Shown here: positions 34,847 through 44,612 of the stretch, piece by piece
How the letters are laid out: each line of letters begins with the position of its first letter
How positions within the stretch are numbered: the first letter of the stretch is position 1
DNA from: Rhizorhabdus dicambivorans
Lineage (GTDB): Bacteria; Pseudomonadota; Alphaproteobacteria; Sphingomonadales; Sphingomonadaceae
NCBI RefSeq assembly: GCF_002355275.1
Contig: NZ_CP023450.1
Coordinates: 99,627 to 163,626, forward strand
Direction: 5' to 3'
Length of the DNA stretch: 64,000 nt
The notes under the pieces: model-generated
Seen by the model: only the letters and a program-made list of their open reading frames with translations
Told to the model about the DNA's origin: nothing
Database searches by the model: none
Translations under genes and position numbers: made by a program

Positions 34847-35829
34847 TCCGGATTTTCCCCTCGCGCGGCATCGCTCTTGGCGCTGCCCTCTTCCTGGCGC
34901 CGGCGATCACGGCCCCCGCCCTCGCGCAGGATGCCTCGCCCCCGTCGCCCGCCACCACCCCTGCCCAAACGGCCACTCCCGCTCCGCACACTCCTTCCGC
35001 GCAAGGCTCTCAGGACCATGCGGGCATGGACATGCCGGGCATGGATATGACCGACACGAAGGCGTCCGGTAACGGCGCCACGATGGACATGGGCTCGATG
35101 CAGGGCGGCCAGGCCCCGCCGGACGCGCGCAACTCGGACGATTATGCCGACGGCTACCGCAACTCGACGCTGCCGGGCTATGAGATGGCCGACAAGCTCT
35201 CAATCCCCAAGATACTTGTCGATGAGCTTGAGTTCACCAGCGGCAACGAGGGTCAGGGCGTGGGCTGGACCGTGCTCGTCACCAAGGGTCAGGACAATGA
35301 CAAGCTCTGGCTGCGCAGCCAGGGGCTCAAGAACTCCCGCGACCAACGTCTCGATCCGGAGAGCAGCGTCGAGGCGCTGTGGTGGCACAGCAAGAACCCG
35401 TTCTGGGGCACGCTGCTCGGGGTCAGGCAGGATCTCGGCAAGGGTGCGACCACCTGGCTGGCCGCCGGCGTCGAGGGACTGGCGCCCTATTGGTTCGACG
35501 TCCAGCTCACCGGCTATGTAGGAACCGATGGGCGTCTCGCGGCGCGCGCCAAGGCGTCCTATGAGGTCTTGTTCACCAATCGGTTGATCCTCACACCGCA
35601 GGTAGAGACCAATATCTATTCGAAGCGGTCGAGAGATCGGCAGCTTGGCAGCGGCTTCAGCAATGTCGAGCTGAGCGGACGGTTGCGCTACGAGGTGTCG
35701 CGCAAGTTCGCGCCCTATATCGGCTTCGTCTGGGAGCGTGCGTTCGATGGCACGGCGGGCTTCCGACGCCTGCGGGGCGAGGGGTCATCCGAACACCGGC
35801 TGGTGATCGGCTTGCGCGCTTGGTGGTGA
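34843..35829 (+). CDS. copB: CopB copper-resistance outer-membrane protein (set 1)
   Basis: 328 residues from the ATGA overlap with copA1. A signal peptide (cleavage near APALAQ) is followed by a Met/His-rich periplasmic stretch (HAGMDMPGMDMTD, about 60-85), then the CopB barrel domain starting DELEFTSGNEGQGVGWTV and ending EHRLVIGLRAWW. In this family it sits in the outer membrane and binds or excludes copper. Confidence 0.92.
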   Translation: MIRIFPSRGIALGAALFLAPAITAPALAQDASPPSPATTPAQTATPAPHTPSAQGSQDHAGMDMPGMDMTDTKASGNGATMDMGSMQGGQAPPDARNSDDYADGYRNSTLPGYEMADKLSIPKILVDELEFTSGNEGQGVGWTVLVTKGQDNDKLWLRSQGLKNSRDQRLDPESSVEALWWHSKNPFWGTLLGVRQDLGKGATTWLAAGVEGLAPYWFDVQLTGYVGTDGRLAARAKASYEVLFTNRLILTPQVETNIYSKRSRDRQLGSGFSNVELSGRLRYEVSRKFAPYIGFVWERAFDGTAGFRRLRGEGSSEHRLVIGLRAWW

Positions 35830-37058
35830 TACCGGCTCTCCGACGAACCGCTGACCCGCTTGTTCCCCAAGGCGAATCACACGATGGCAAGCGTGGTCAA
35901 TCCTCCTTCATTGTGTTGCTGCTCGCGGCGGTGTCGGCCTCGGCAGGGCAGACGGCCATTCTCGCTTTCCTTCCGACCCTGGTCGACCCAAATCCCGGCG
36001 GGCTTTCCTCAGCGCATGATTTTCATGTCGCGAGCTTGACCGCCGTCCACCCGCTGGCAGCACTGGTGGCGGCACCGCTTTGGGGCTGGATTGCCGACCG
36101 GGTCGACTACCGCGTCATGTTGCGCACAGCGCTCATTATCCTCGCGATGGTGACTGCACCAGTTGGCCTCGTAGCTCTGCCGACTCTCTACGTTTTGCGC
36201 ACGGTCGCGGGGATGGCGGCCGCCGCCATCATACCGCTTGCGCTGCTCAGTGCGAGTTTCGCCGCGGTCAGCCGTGGGGAGCAGGCGCGGCGTTTCACCT
36301 GGTTGACGGGGTCTGTATTTTTGGGAGACCTCGGCGGACCGCTTTTGGCGGAAGCCTCCGTTGCGATCATGCCCGGCGCGCCGCTCATGATCGTTGCTGC
36401 CAGCATCGGCACCGTCGCGGGGTCGCTTTGCCTTGTAAGCCTGCCAGGCCGCTGTGCGCACTGCCTCGACTCAGGAGATCCGCCGCCGCCGACAGTCTGC
36501 GCCACGGGAGTCCTATTACTCATCACGATCGCTGCGGGGGCCGGGCTTGCCGCTATGCACGTCAATCTCCTGATGACGCGCAGTGCGGTCTCGCTGAGCC
36601 GCGAGCAGATCGCCTGGATGCTCAGTCTTTGCGGATTCGGCATGCTGGCGGCGCAGATCTTTCATGCAAGGCTCGATTGGTTAGTGAAGGTTCCCGGGCG
36701 TCTTGCCGGATTGACGCTCGGTTTGCTGGCAGCGGCGCTCGTTGCCTTTCCACTCGCATCAAGCATAGCCGATATGAGCGTGTTCATCCTGGTCGCCGGT
36801 TGGAGCTCGGCGAGCCTGCGATTGGTCACAAGCTTCTGGATCAGCGGTTCTGCGGCGGCCTCAGGGGTGAGGCTTGGCCTCCAGCATTCGGCTGCCAGCA
36901 TCGGGCAGGCACTGGCGCCCGTGGCGCTCGCTTTCGCCGCACCCGGCGCTCAGCCTCTCGTCCTCTGGAGCATTGCCGGCCTGTCGCTCCTGCTGCTTGT
37001 GGTCCTGCCACTAGCTTGGAAACGGCCCTCTTCAGGTGCTAATTCGTCAGGCGGATAA
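35826..37058 (+). CDS. Major facilitator superfamily transporter
   Basis: About 410 residues with some 12 hydrophobic segments and a loop 2-3 motif GWIADRVDYRVMLR. Resembles drug/metabolite efflux proteins; the substrate is unknown. The start is unclear: TTG 35820, GTG 35823 and GTG 35826 are consecutive in-frame choices, and the last overlaps the copB1 stop as GTGA, which I prefer. It ends convergently with the receiver gene; the roughly 180 bp between them contain a weak CCCAGC...GCTGGG hairpin and no gene. Confidence 0.78.
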   Translation: MIPALRRTADPLVPQGESHDGKRGQSSFIVLLLAAVSASAGQTAILAFLPTLVDPNPGGLSSAHDFHVASLTAVHPLAALVAAPLWGWIADRVDYRVMLRTALIILAMVTAPVGLVALPTLYVLRTVAGMAAAAIIPLALLSASFAAVSRGEQARRFTWLTGSVFLGDLGGPLLAEASVAIMPGAPLMIVAASIGTVAGSLCLVSLPGRCAHCLDSGDPPPPTVCATGVLLLITIAAGAGLAAMHVNLLMTRSAVSLSREQIAWMLSLCGFGMLAAQIFHARLDWLVKVPGRLAGLTLGLLAAALVAFPLASSIADMSVFILVAGWSSASLRLVTSFWISGSAAASGVRLGLQHSAASIGQALAPVALAFAAPGAQPLVLWSIAGLSLLLLVVLPLAWKRPSSGANSSGG

Positions 37059-37239
37059 GGGGAGCGCGTAAATCGATATGAATCGTACCGTCCACCACTA
37101 TCCAAGATGTGTTGCTGTGACAAATGAGCCCAGCCGCGGGCAAGGCCCTTGGGCGCAGCTGGGTTGGTTTCCTCTGGAAAAACGACGTGCTCGTGTCCCC
37201 ACCTGGCCTCTTTAGCGTTGGCGGTCGGACGCGGTCCAT

Positions 37240-37671
37240 TTACTCATTCGACGAGAGGCGTCTGTGACGGCCGATTGCCTCGAGGAGTAGACGGCTCCTT
37301 AGTGGTTTAGTGATCATGTGATCAAAGCCCGCGTCGGCAGCGCGGCGGGCGAGAACCTCGTCATGGAAGCCCGAAATCATGATGGAGCATCCGGACCAGC
37401 CCAGCGATCGGAGTTGGCGCAGGATCGAAAAGCCATCAATGTCCGGCATGCGATAATCAACAATCAGGCAATTGGCTCGCTTGGCACGCGAATCGGCCAA
37501 AAGCGCGCTACCACTTGTATAGCTACAGACGCAGTAGCCACGGGATCTAAGGAGAAGCTGAAGGGCACGCCGAACACCCGGGTCGTCGTCGGAGACGAGG
37601 ATGGTGTAGCGCCCATCACCTTGTGTGTCAGAAAACGAAGACATCTCGCGCGACATGAGGACCTGTTGCAT
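37240..37671 (-). CDS. Stand-alone response-regulator receiver
   Basis: About 143 residues, receiver domain only: acidic pair SDDD, phosphoacceptor Asp in CLIVDYRMPDIDGF, conserved Lys in TKPL. No output domain. It comes after fixL and fixJ on the same strand, so it may act as a phosphate sink or adaptor for FixL. The N-terminus is uncertain (GTG 37689, ATG 37671 or ATG 37656 and others). Confidence 0.78.
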   Translation of the reverse strand: MQQVLMSREMSSFSDTQGDGRYTILVSDDDPGVRRALQLLLRSRGYCVCSYTSGSALLADSRAKRANCLIVDYRMPDIDGFSILRQLRSLGWSGCSIMISGFHDEVLARRAADAGFDHMITKPLRSRLLLEAIGRHRRLSSNE

Positions 37672-37727
37672 CACGGCAATGGCTCGCACGATGCGGCATC
37701 CTCGTCGCTACGTAGAGGGCGCAGTTA

Positions 37728-38348
37728 TCACGTCTTGCGACCGAACCCGGCAGCAAAGGCGATCCTCAACGCCTCAGAGAGATTGCGGACCTCGAGCTTG
37801 GCCATGAGGCTGGCGCGGTGAACCTCGACCGTCCGGGATGAGCAACCCAGATCATAGGCGATCGTCTTGTTGGGCAAGCCGTTCGCCAATCCTTCCAGCA
37901 CTTCCTGCTCGCGGGGGGTCAAGGCAGCAACCCGCACCTCGGCTTCCGACGATTCCAGCGCGCGAAGGTCGACATCGTCGAGACGAGCGAAAGCGCGCCT
38001 CACGGCCTCGAGCAGGGCAGCCTTCTCGAAGGGCTTTTCGAGAAAGTCAATCGCGCCGCCTTTCATAGCCTGCACAGCTACCGACACATCGCCGTGGCCG
38101 GTCAGGACGATGACCGGCATGTTGATCCCACGCGCAGCCATAGTGGTCTGGACTTGGAGACCGTCCATTTCAGGCATCCGCACATCCAAGATAACGCAGC
38201 CTACTTCAGCGGACTTCGCTGTCCTGAGAAATTCCACTCCGGAGGTGTAGGCGATGACATCATAGCCCGCGGTTTTGAGCGCGAAGCTTGCCGCCTTGCG
38301 GATGCTCTCCTCGTCGTCGACCAGATGAATGATGCGTCTATCCCCCAT
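37728..38348 (-). CDS. fixJ: FixJ-type response regulator
   Basis: 206 residues: receiver domain (DDEES, phosphoacceptor D55 in [13 protein letters not shown] in EKPFEKA) and a LuxR-type HTH ([45 protein letters not shown]). The 11-bp overlap with fixL and the domain plan make it the partner of that kinase. FixJ proteins activate genes under low oxygen. The truncated gene at 20028-20132 is a near relative. Confidence 0.9.
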   Translation of the reverse strand: MGDRRIIHLVDDEESIRKAASFALKTAGYDVIAYTSGVEFLRTAKSAEVGCVILDVRMPEMDGLQVQTTMAARGINMPVIVLTGHGDVSVAVQAMKGGAIDFLEKPFEKAALLEAVRRAFARLDDVDLRALESSEAEVRVAALTPREQEVLEGLANGLPNKTIAYDLGCSSRTVEVHRASLMAKLEVRNLSEALRIAFAAGFGRKT

Positions 38349-39873
38349 GTTCCTCCTCCGCCCGCGCGTGGATCAGCGTGAAGTGAAAGCACGTGCCGCC
38401 TCGGTCGGAGCGCTCCATCCAGATGCGGCCGCCATGTGCTTCGATGATCGTCCGGCAGATCGAGAGGCCAAGGCCCATGCCGTCGGCCTTCGTCGATGTG
38501 AACGCCATGAACAGTTGTTCGCGAATTTCTTCCGCGATCCCGGGGCCGGTATCCTCCACCGTAACCTCGACAAGGCCGTCGGCACGCAAACTCGTCGCGA
38601 CTTTGAGGTCGCGGATCGATGATTCTGCCATGGCCTCAGCGGCGTTGCGCATCAGGTTTACGAGCACCTGCTGGATCTGCACCCTGTCGATGAGGACCGG
38701 CGTGGCTGCGGGGTCGATTGCGAAGAAGCTACGGATGCCCCGCTCGCGCGCGCCGACCAGTGCCAGTTGGCTTGCCTCGGTGATGACTTGCGGCAGGTCG
38801 TGCAAACTCTTGTCGACCTCACCGCGTGCGACGAAGTCGCGGAGGCGCCGGACGATGTGGCCAGCGCGCAGCGTCTCCTGAGCGGCATCGTCCATTACGG
38901 ACCGAAGAGAGACGAATGGCTCATCATCCTGGACAGCGAGCATGTCCCGAATGGTTTCGAGATAGAGCGCCACTGCGGCGAGCGGCTGATTGAGTTCATG
39001 AGCAAGCGTGGAGGCCATCGTACCCATCGCGCTCAACCGCGAGACATGAACCAACTCCGCTTGCAGTTCCTTGAGCCTGAGCTCATCCTGCTCCTTGGCG
39101 GTGAGATCCCGGATGAACCCTGTGAAAAGCCGCTGGCCCTCTTCACCGGCCTCGCCGACCGACAACTGCATCGGGAAGGTCGAGCCGTCGCGGCGCTGAC
39201 CCACAACGACGCGGCCCAGACCGATGATCCGGCGCTCGCCCGTCTGCAGATAATGCGCGATGTATTCGTCGTGCCGGTCGCGGTCGGGCTGAGGCATAAG
39301 ACAGGAGACATTTTGCCCGACGAGCTCGGCTTCCGAATAGCCGAACATGCGCTGGGCAGCAGCGCTGAACGAGGTGATGACGCCGGCCTCGTCGATTATT
39401 ATCATTGCATCAGGTACGGTCGCCAGGATCGATTGCAGATGCTGCTCGCGCGTTTCGTTTGAAGCCCGGACCGCCGCCTCGTCGGTGACATCCCGGCTGA
39501 TGCAGGCAAAGCCTCGATGGGCGTCGTCTTCGAACAGCGCAGTGATGGTCAATCGCGCAAGGTATTCCGAGCCGTTCTCGCAGACTCGCCAGGCTTCACG
39601 CTCCAGAGTGCCTTCGCGCAGAGCGGCGTCCAAGTCGGCGCGAGGCCGTCCTGCCGTTATCTCGTCTGGCGGGTAGAACAGGTCGTGGGGCTGTCCCAGA
39701 ACGCGATCGAGCGGCCAGCATTCGGCACGCTCGCCTTCTTCATTATAGCTCAGCACGATCCCGGAAGGATCGAGCAGCGTCAGGACGTGGCCGCCAGCCT
39801 GTCGCAGGAACAGCGGCGCAAGCCGCGCTACGTCGCTTGCAATCTCGTCCGCCCCGCGCCTCGTGTCGACCAT
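38338..39873 (-). CDS. fixL: FixL-type haem PAS oxygen-sensor histidine kinase
   Basis: 511 residues from ATG 39871-39873 (a GTG at 39903 would add ten). Two PAS domains (about 25-130 and 140-255). The second has the FixL haem pocket: proximal His in DRHDEY (H201) and Arg in IIGLGR (R220), the equivalents of H200 and R220 of Bradyrhizobium FixL, but the usual R206 is His. The kinase has [10 protein letters not shown] (H292), a [18 protein letters not shown]-box and GPGIAEE / [11 protein letters not shown] motifs. No membrane segment, so cytosolic. Downstream of copA2-copB2-DUF305, which links oxygen sensing to the copper operon. Confidence 0.9.
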   Translation of the reverse strand: MVDTRRGADEIASDVARLAPLFLRQAGGHVLTLLDPSGIVLSYNEEGERAECWPLDRVLGQPHDLFYPPDEITAGRPRADLDAALREGTLEREAWRVCENGSEYLARLTITALFEDDAHRGFACISRDVTDEAAVRASNETREQHLQSILATVPDAMIIIDEAGVITSFSAAAQRMFGYSEAELVGQNVSCLMPQPDRDRHDEYIAHYLQTGERRIIGLGRVVVGQRRDGSTFPMQLSVGEAGEEGQRLFTGFIRDLTAKEQDELRLKELQAELVHVSRLSAMGTMASTLAHELNQPLAAVALYLETIRDMLAVQDDEPFVSLRSVMDDAAQETLRAGHIVRRLRDFVARGEVDKSLHDLPQVITEASQLALVGARERGIRSFFAIDPAATPVLIDRVQIQQVLVNLMRNAAEAMAESSIRDLKVATSLRADGLVEVTVEDTGPGIAEEIREQLFMAFTSTKADGMGLGLSICRTIIEAHGGRIWMERSDRGGTCFHFTLIHARAEEEHGG

Positions 39874-39931
39874 CGGCCGGCTCACATACCTGGCCGGGCG
39901 CACGTATCCGGGCGTAGCCCGACCGTGCCAC

Positions 39932-40405
39932 TCAGCGCCGCGCGAGTATGGCCTTCATCTCGTCGATTTCCTGCCGCTGCGAGCGCTTGATCGATTCGCA
40001 AAGCCGGATGACTTCCGGATCGCTGAGCTTTGCTTCCTGGCACATCAGGATCGCCCCGGAATGGTGCGGGATCATCGAGCGCAGAAAGGCCGTGTCGCCG
40101 ATCGTGGTCTGGGTGCGGATGAGTGCAAAGCTGCCGAAGAAGGCGACCAGCGACGCGGCGATCAGCGCGATGTTGGCGGCCTTCGACGCGAACATGTGCC
40201 GCATGGCGAGGATCATCAGCACCACCATCGGCGCGACCATCATCAGCGTCATGTAGAGCATGTTGAGGTTGTTGTAGAAGCTGTCGAGCCCGTCGATCAT
40301 GACGAACATCACCAGATACATGATGACGCCGCTGATGACGGTCTGAACGGCAAGGCTCCAATAGGCGCCCATCTTCCGGGTGTTCATGTGGGACGAATGG
40401 TCCAT
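39932..40405 (-). CDS. DUF305 membrane protein
   Basis: 157 residues: a His/Met N-terminus (MDHSSHM), about three membrane helices (residues 16-36, 46-68, 74-95) and a C-terminal DUF305 segment with [33 protein letters not shown]. The HHS...MC part can bind metal. Such proteins are common in copper operons. Ribosome site AAGGAGAT before the ATG. Follows copB2 by about 90 bp. Confidence 0.85.
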   Translation of the reverse strand: MDHSSHMNTRKMGAYWSLAVQTVISGVIMYLVMFVMIDGLDSFYNNLNMLYMTLMMVAPMVVLMILAMRHMFASKAANIALIAASLVAFFGSFALIRTQTTIGDTAFLRSMIPHHSGAILMCQEAKLSDPEVIRLCESIKRSQRQEIDEMKAILARR

Positions 40406-40495
40406 GGCGTATCTCCTTCGCTCGGCGCCGGCCGACCTGGGTATGAGTGTAACGCCCCGCTCTCTTGTTCGCCCCCGCCATCAGCCGTCCTGATG

Positions 40496-41614
40496 CTAAA
40501 ACCAGAAGCGAACGCCGGCGACGAAGCTGGTGGCATGGACGTCCTCGCCCGCAAGCCTCGACAGCCGCGCCGTGTCTCCGGCTTTGCGCAGATAGGAAAC
40601 GCCGATGTAAGGCGCGAACTGGCGGCTGAATTCGTAGCGCAGGCGCGCGCCGAGCTCTATGTTGACCAGCCCCGAACCGATGTCGTTCTCCGGAATATCC
40701 TGTGCGGCGAAATTGACCTCGGCGCGCGGCTGGAGGATCAGGCGCTGGGTGATGCGCTGGTCGTAATAGCCCTCGACCCGGCCCAGAACATCGCCCTTGG
40801 TCGAGAGGAACAGCGCGCCTTCGACCTCGAACATGCCAGGAGCCAGGCCCTCGACGCCGATCGTCGCGTAGGTGCGGTCGGGCCCGCGGCCGAAGTCCTG
40901 GCGGATACCGCCCTGAAGATTGAAATAGGGGTCGATGGCCCGGCTGTAGAGCACCTGCACCTCGGCGCTGTCGATGCCGCGGCCGAACTCGCCTTCGCCC
41001 TCGCTCTTGAGCCAGAGCCGGTTGATGTCGCCGCCGTAAAAGCCTTCGCCATCCCAGCGATAGCCATCGCGGCCGCTATGCGCCTGATACTCGAACAGGT
41101 TGAGCAGCATTTGCCCGAAATTGTTGCCGCCGCTATCCTTCATCATGATGTCGCGCGAGCGCGCCATCTCGCCGCCGGGAAAATCACGATCGGCGAAGTG
41201 GTCGCTTGGGGGAGGCGGCGGGGGCGCATTGCCGGCCGGAAGCGCCGTGCCGGTCATTTGCATGCCGGGCATGGCGGGCATTCCCGGCATCGTTGTCTGG
41301 CCATGCTGCGAATGGTCCATACCCGGCATCTCCGGCATCGCGGGAGACGCGGGTTGCGGCTGACCGGCCGCATCTCCCTGCGGCGCAGGACTGGCCTGGT
41401 GCTGCGAATGGTCCATCGCCGAGGTGGCGTCCGGCGCTGGTGTCTGAGCGCGCGGCCTGGCGGCGGCCTTGTCCTTCTTCTTCTCCTGCGCCGGCGCCAC
41501 TTCGCCCGGCGGCGCCATGCCGGGCATGCCGTGCATCGAATGATCCTGGGCAAAGGCGGGCGCGGCAGCGAAAAGGGCGATCGCGCTCACCAGCGGCGTG
41601 AGGATGCGGGTCAT
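40496..41614 (-). CDS. copB: CopB copper-resistance outer-membrane protein (set 2)
   Basis: 372 residues; the ATG (41612-41614) shares a base with the copA2 stop. Signal peptide (APAFAQ), then about 120 residues rich in Met, His, Pro and Gln with repeated M-P-G-M and DHSQH motifs, then the CopB barrel (LLNLFEYQAHSGRDGYRWDGEGFYGGD to SFVAGVRFWF). Longer and much more Met-rich than copB1, so the two sets were not made by a recent duplication. Confidence 0.92.
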   Translation of the reverse strand: MTRILTPLVSAIALFAAAPAFAQDHSMHGMPGMAPPGEVAPAQEKKKDKAAARPRAQTPAPDATSAMDHSQHQASPAPQGDAAGQPQPASPAMPEMPGMDHSQHGQTTMPGMPAMPGMQMTGTALPAGNAPPPPPPSDHFADRDFPGGEMARSRDIMMKDSGGNNFGQMLLNLFEYQAHSGRDGYRWDGEGFYGGDINRLWLKSEGEGEFGRGIDSAEVQVLYSRAIDPYFNLQGGIRQDFGRGPDRTYATIGVEGLAPGMFEVEGALFLSTKGDVLGRVEGYYDQRITQRLILQPRAEVNFAAQDIPENDIGSGLVNIELGARLRYEFSRQFAPYIGVSYLRKAGDTARLSRLAGEDVHATSFVAGVRFWF

Positions 41615-43539
41615 TACGCGTCTCCCTTCGGACGGACGCTCACGACCCGCATCATCCCTGCATGCATGTGGTAGAGGAGATGACAGTGGAAGGCCCAGTC
41701 GCCGACCGCGTCGGCGGTGAAGTCCCAGGTCACCTTGCCGCCGGGCTGGACGATCACCGTATGCTTGCGCGGCGCATGATCGCCATGCCCCGTCACCAGC
41801 TCGAAAAAATGCCCGTGAATATGGATCGGATGCCCCATCATCGTGTCGTTGATGAGATTGACGCGCACCCGCTCGCCTTCGATGAAGGGGATCGGCTCGT
41901 GATGGTCCGACATTTTTTCGCCGTCGAACGACCACATGAACCGCTCCATGTTGCCGGTGAGGTGAATGTCGATGCTGCGGCTCGGCGCGCGCACGTCCGG
42001 ATTGCGATCGAGCGCCATCAGGTCCCTGTAGACAAGCACCTTGTGGCCGACGTCGGCGAGGCCCTGGCCGGGCTCGCCGGTGCGGTCTACGGGCATCGGC
42101 GAGATGGTCTGGACGCTCGGGTCGCGCTTCACCTGCGGCGCGTTCGAGAAGTCGCGCATCTTCATCGAGCCCATCGCGTGCCCGCCATGATCCATGCCCG
42201 CCATCTGGCCATCGGCGCCCATCGCGCCGTGGTCCATGCCGGCCATCGATCCATGATCCATCCCCGAATGATCCATGCCTGCCATGGCGCTATTGTCCAT
42301 GGTCGCCATCGCTGCCGCCGCGCCGGTCGCGAGGCGCGCGGACGCGTTCTTCTCGGCCGTCGGATCGACGCCCCGCATAGCGCCGCCCGACATGTCCATG
42401 CCTTCCATGCCCGGCATCGAGGACATGTCCATGCCCATGTCCTTCATGTCGGCGAGCGGCCGTTTGCGTAAGGGGGGAACCTCGCCGGCCATGCCGGCGC
42501 GCGGCGCGAGCGTGGCACGCGCCATGCCCGAGCGGTCGATCGCCTCGCCGACAAGGGTGTAGGCCTTGTCATCGCCTGGGCTGACAACGACGTCGTAGGT
42601 CTCGGCAACACCAATCTGGAACTCGTCGACGGTGACCGGCACCACATTCTGCCCGTCGGCCTGGACGATGGTCAGCGGCAGGCCGGGGATGCGGACGTTG
42701 AAGGTGGTCATCGCCGACGCATTGATGACCCGCAGCCGCACCCGTTCGCCCGGGGTGAAGAGCGCGGTCCAGTTGTCCATCGGACCATGGCCGTTGACGA
42801 GATAGGTGTAGGTGGATCCGGTCACATCGGAGATGTCGGCCGGGTCCATCCGCATCTGGCCCCAGTCGAGCCGGTCTTTGAGCGGCTGATCCTTGCCCGA
42901 CAGGAGCCCGGCCAGGGTCTGGCGCTGGAAATTGAAATGGCCGGGGTTGACCTTGAGGCGCCGGAAGATCGCCTGCGGCGAGAGCGCGCTGTGATCGGCG
43001 AGCACGATGACATGCTCGCGGTCATAGGCGACCGGATCGGCACCGGCGGGATCGATGATGATCGGGCCGTAATGGCCTTCCTGTTCCTGCAGGCCTGAAT
43101 GGCTGTGGTACCAGTAGGTGCCGCTTTGCACGACGGAGAACTGGTAGAGGTAGTTCGAGCCCGGCTTGATGCCCGGAAAAGACACGCCCGGCACACCGTC
43201 CATATTGGCCGGCAGGATCAGCCCGTGCCAGTGGATCGAGCTGTCCTCCTCCAGCTGATTGACGACGTTGAGCCGCACGCGCTGGCCCTCGCGCAGCCGG
43301 ATCAGCGGGGCGGGGACCGTGCCGTTGAGGCCGATTGCCCGGAACTTGCGCCCGTCGATGGTCATCGACTGCCGGGCGATGGTGAGCGTGATGTCTTCGC
43401 CCGCCACGGTCGGCAGCGTCGGGCGCATCCCCGGCGAGATCGTCTGCGCCCAGGCCGGCAGCCAGGCTGACAGTGCGGCGCCACCACCGGCGAGGGCCGC
43501 TCCGCGAAGGAACTGGCGGCGGTCGAGAGCAGATATCAT
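41614..43539 (-). CDS. copA: CopA-type multicopper oxidase (set 2)
   Basis: 641 residues. Tat signal (DRRQFLRGAALAGGG), copper blocks HWHG (103-106), YWYHSHSG, HPIHIHGHFF and HCHLLYHM (about 618-625), and a long Met/His-rich insert (about 365-465) with MDHSGMDHGSMAGMDHG-type repeats that would bind many Cu(I) ions. First gene of copA2-copB2-DUF305-fixL-fixJ-receiver. A predicted sigma-factor promoter (43581-43607) lies 42 bp upstream. Confidence 0.95.
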   Translation of the reverse strand: MISALDRRQFLRGAALAGGGAALSAWLPAWAQTISPGMRPTLPTVAGEDITLTIARQSMTIDGRKFRAIGLNGTVPAPLIRLREGQRVRLNVVNQLEEDSSIHWHGLILPANMDGVPGVSFPGIKPGSNYLYQFSVVQSGTYWYHSHSGLQEQEGHYGPIIIDPAGADPVAYDREHVIVLADHSALSPQAIFRRLKVNPGHFNFQRQTLAGLLSGKDQPLKDRLDWGQMRMDPADISDVTGSTYTYLVNGHGPMDNWTALFTPGERVRLRVINASAMTTFNVRIPGLPLTIVQADGQNVVPVTVDEFQIGVAETYDVVVSPGDDKAYTLVGEAIDRSGMARATLAPRAGMAGEVPPLRKRPLADMKDMGMDMSSMPGMEGMDMSGGAMRGVDPTAEKNASARLATGAAAAMATMDNSAMAGMDHSGMDHGSMAGMDHGAMGADGQMAGMDHGGHAMGSMKMRDFSNAPQVKRDPSVQTISPMPVDRTGEPGQGLADVGHKVLVYRDLMALDRNPDVRAPSRSIDIHLTGNMERFMWSFDGEKMSDHHEPIPFIEGERVRVNLINDTMMGHPIHIHGHFFELVTGHGDHAPRKHTVIVQPGGKVTWDFTADAVGDWAFHCHLLYHMHAGMMRVVSVRPKGDA

Positions 43540-43580
43540 TCGGTTGTCTCAGCTTTAAGAAAGAGGGCGGACCTATTGGG

Positions 43581-43607
43581 AATACGCAGCATGGCCTCAT
43601 CCCCCTC
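43581..43607 (-). promoter_or_regulatory. Predicted CnrH-type ECF promoter of copA2
   Basis: On the minus strand: GAGGGG - 12 bp - CTGCGTATT. The same two blocks with the same 12-bp gap occur before copC, and a close variant before the cnrY-like gene. The -35 block overlaps the end of the sigma-factor gene. Confidence 0.65.
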
Positions 43608-44172
43608 AAACTTTCTTTAATATTTCCGAAAGGCGTGCCCTAGCTCGATAGAGGCGCGTTTCGACCGCCTTCTGGCTGATCCCGAGAATTTCGGCGGTTT
43701 CAGCTTCCGATTTCTCGTCGATCGTACGCAAAATAAGCGTGTCCTTGAGGGAAGACGGCAGGGCAGCAATCGCTTTCATTGCTTGCGCGAGCTGCTGTTC
43801 GGCCCCGATCGCCTGATCGGGCAGCGGTGCGTCGTCGGCGACGCCGTCCGCCTCGCCGAGCGGTAGGGCTAGGGCAAAGAAATTTCGAACCGCTCGCCGA
43901 CGCCGCCAGTCATGGCATTTGTTGATGACAATCCGGGACATCCAGACCTGGAAGGGTCGGGTTACGTCATAGCGGTTGAGTGCGGCAAAGGCCGCGACGA
44001 AGCTCGCCTGGGTGACATCCAATGCCTCATCCATAGATCCGACATGGCTGCGCACGAGCCGGTGAACCCAACCTTGATGCCGGCGGACCAGCTCGCCATA
44101 GGCCGCTTGCCGGCCTCCAAGCGCCAGAGCCGCGAGCTCCCCGTCCGAGCAGTCGGGGAGGCACGCGGTCAT
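43606..44172 (-). CDS. ECF sigma factor, CnrH-like
   Basis: 188 residues: region 2 (MDEALDVTQASFVAAFAALNRYDVTRPFQVWMSRIVIN) and region 4 (LPSSLKDTLILRTIDEKSEAETAEILGISQKAVETRLYRARARL). The ATG overlaps the sensor stop by 4 bp. Gene order cnrY-like, cnrX-like, cnrH-like and the sensor's ligand set point to the CnrYXH system, where metal binding to X releases H from Y. Its likely targets are its own operon, copA2 and copC. Confidence 0.88.
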   Translation of the reverse strand: MTACLPDCSDGELAALALGGRQAAYGELVRRHQGWVHRLVRSHVGSMDEALDVTQASFVAAFAALNRYDVTRPFQVWMSRIVINKCHDWRRRRAVRNFFALALPLGEADGVADDAPLPDQAIGAEQQLAQAMKAIAALPSSLKDTLILRTIDEKSEAETAEILGISQKAVETRLYRARARLSEILKKV

Positions 44173-44612
44173 TCGGATTTGGCCGTCAGCGCTTTCACCA
44201 CGGCGTCGTCGAATTTGTCCGTCTGATCCGGGCGCAGCACGGCCCGCATCGCGAAGATATGCTCAAGTGTTTCTTTCTGCAGCGCGCCCATGGCCTGGTG
44301 CGAGCGATCCACCGCAGTTGCGACTTGCGGGCCATAGCCATGCTCCGCTTCGATCGCTTCCGCGAGACGCGCATTGTCGGCGCGCAATTCGGCCTCCAGC
44401 GCTTGACGCCGGATCGCGTAGTTCTTCTCGATTGTCTCGAGTCGGCTGTGTTGCGCTGAATTCAGCTTCAGATCGCGATGGAGCAGCTCGTGCAGCTCAT
44501 TTTCGACCGGGCGCACTGGAACCACATAGACGCGGCCAATGACAACGCCAGCGATCGCCGCGGCGAAGGTCACCAGGACGAGGAGCAGGAGCCGGCGGCG
44601 GTCGCGCATCAC
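44169..44612 (-). CDS. CnrX-like periplasmic metal sensor
   Basis: 147 residues: one N-terminal membrane anchor (about 8-28) and an all-helical periplasmic domain. The metal ligands of CnrX from Cupriavidus metallidurans (H42, H46, E63, H119, M123) are matched one by one at H41, H45 (HELLH), E62 (IEKNY), H118 and M122 (HIFAM). That is a complete Ni/Co-type site. The next gene downstream is the sigma factor; the gene before is the small anti-sigma protein. Its physiological metal here could still be copper; the sequence does not settle it. Confidence 0.88.
   Translation of the reverse strand: MMRDRRRLLLLVLVTFAAAIAGVVIGRVYVVPVRPVENELHELLHRDLKLNSAQHSRLETIEKNYAIRRQALEAELRADNARLAEAIEAEHGYGPQVATAVDRSHQAMGALQKETLEHIFAMRAVLRPDQTDKFDDAVVKALTAKSE

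Noticed and set aside
42160..42450. Repeated ATGG/CATG-rich units in copA2 that look like a direct-repeat array
   Set aside because: They encode the Met/His/Asp repeats of the CopA copper-binding insert; there are no spacers of even length, so not a CRISPR array or iterons.
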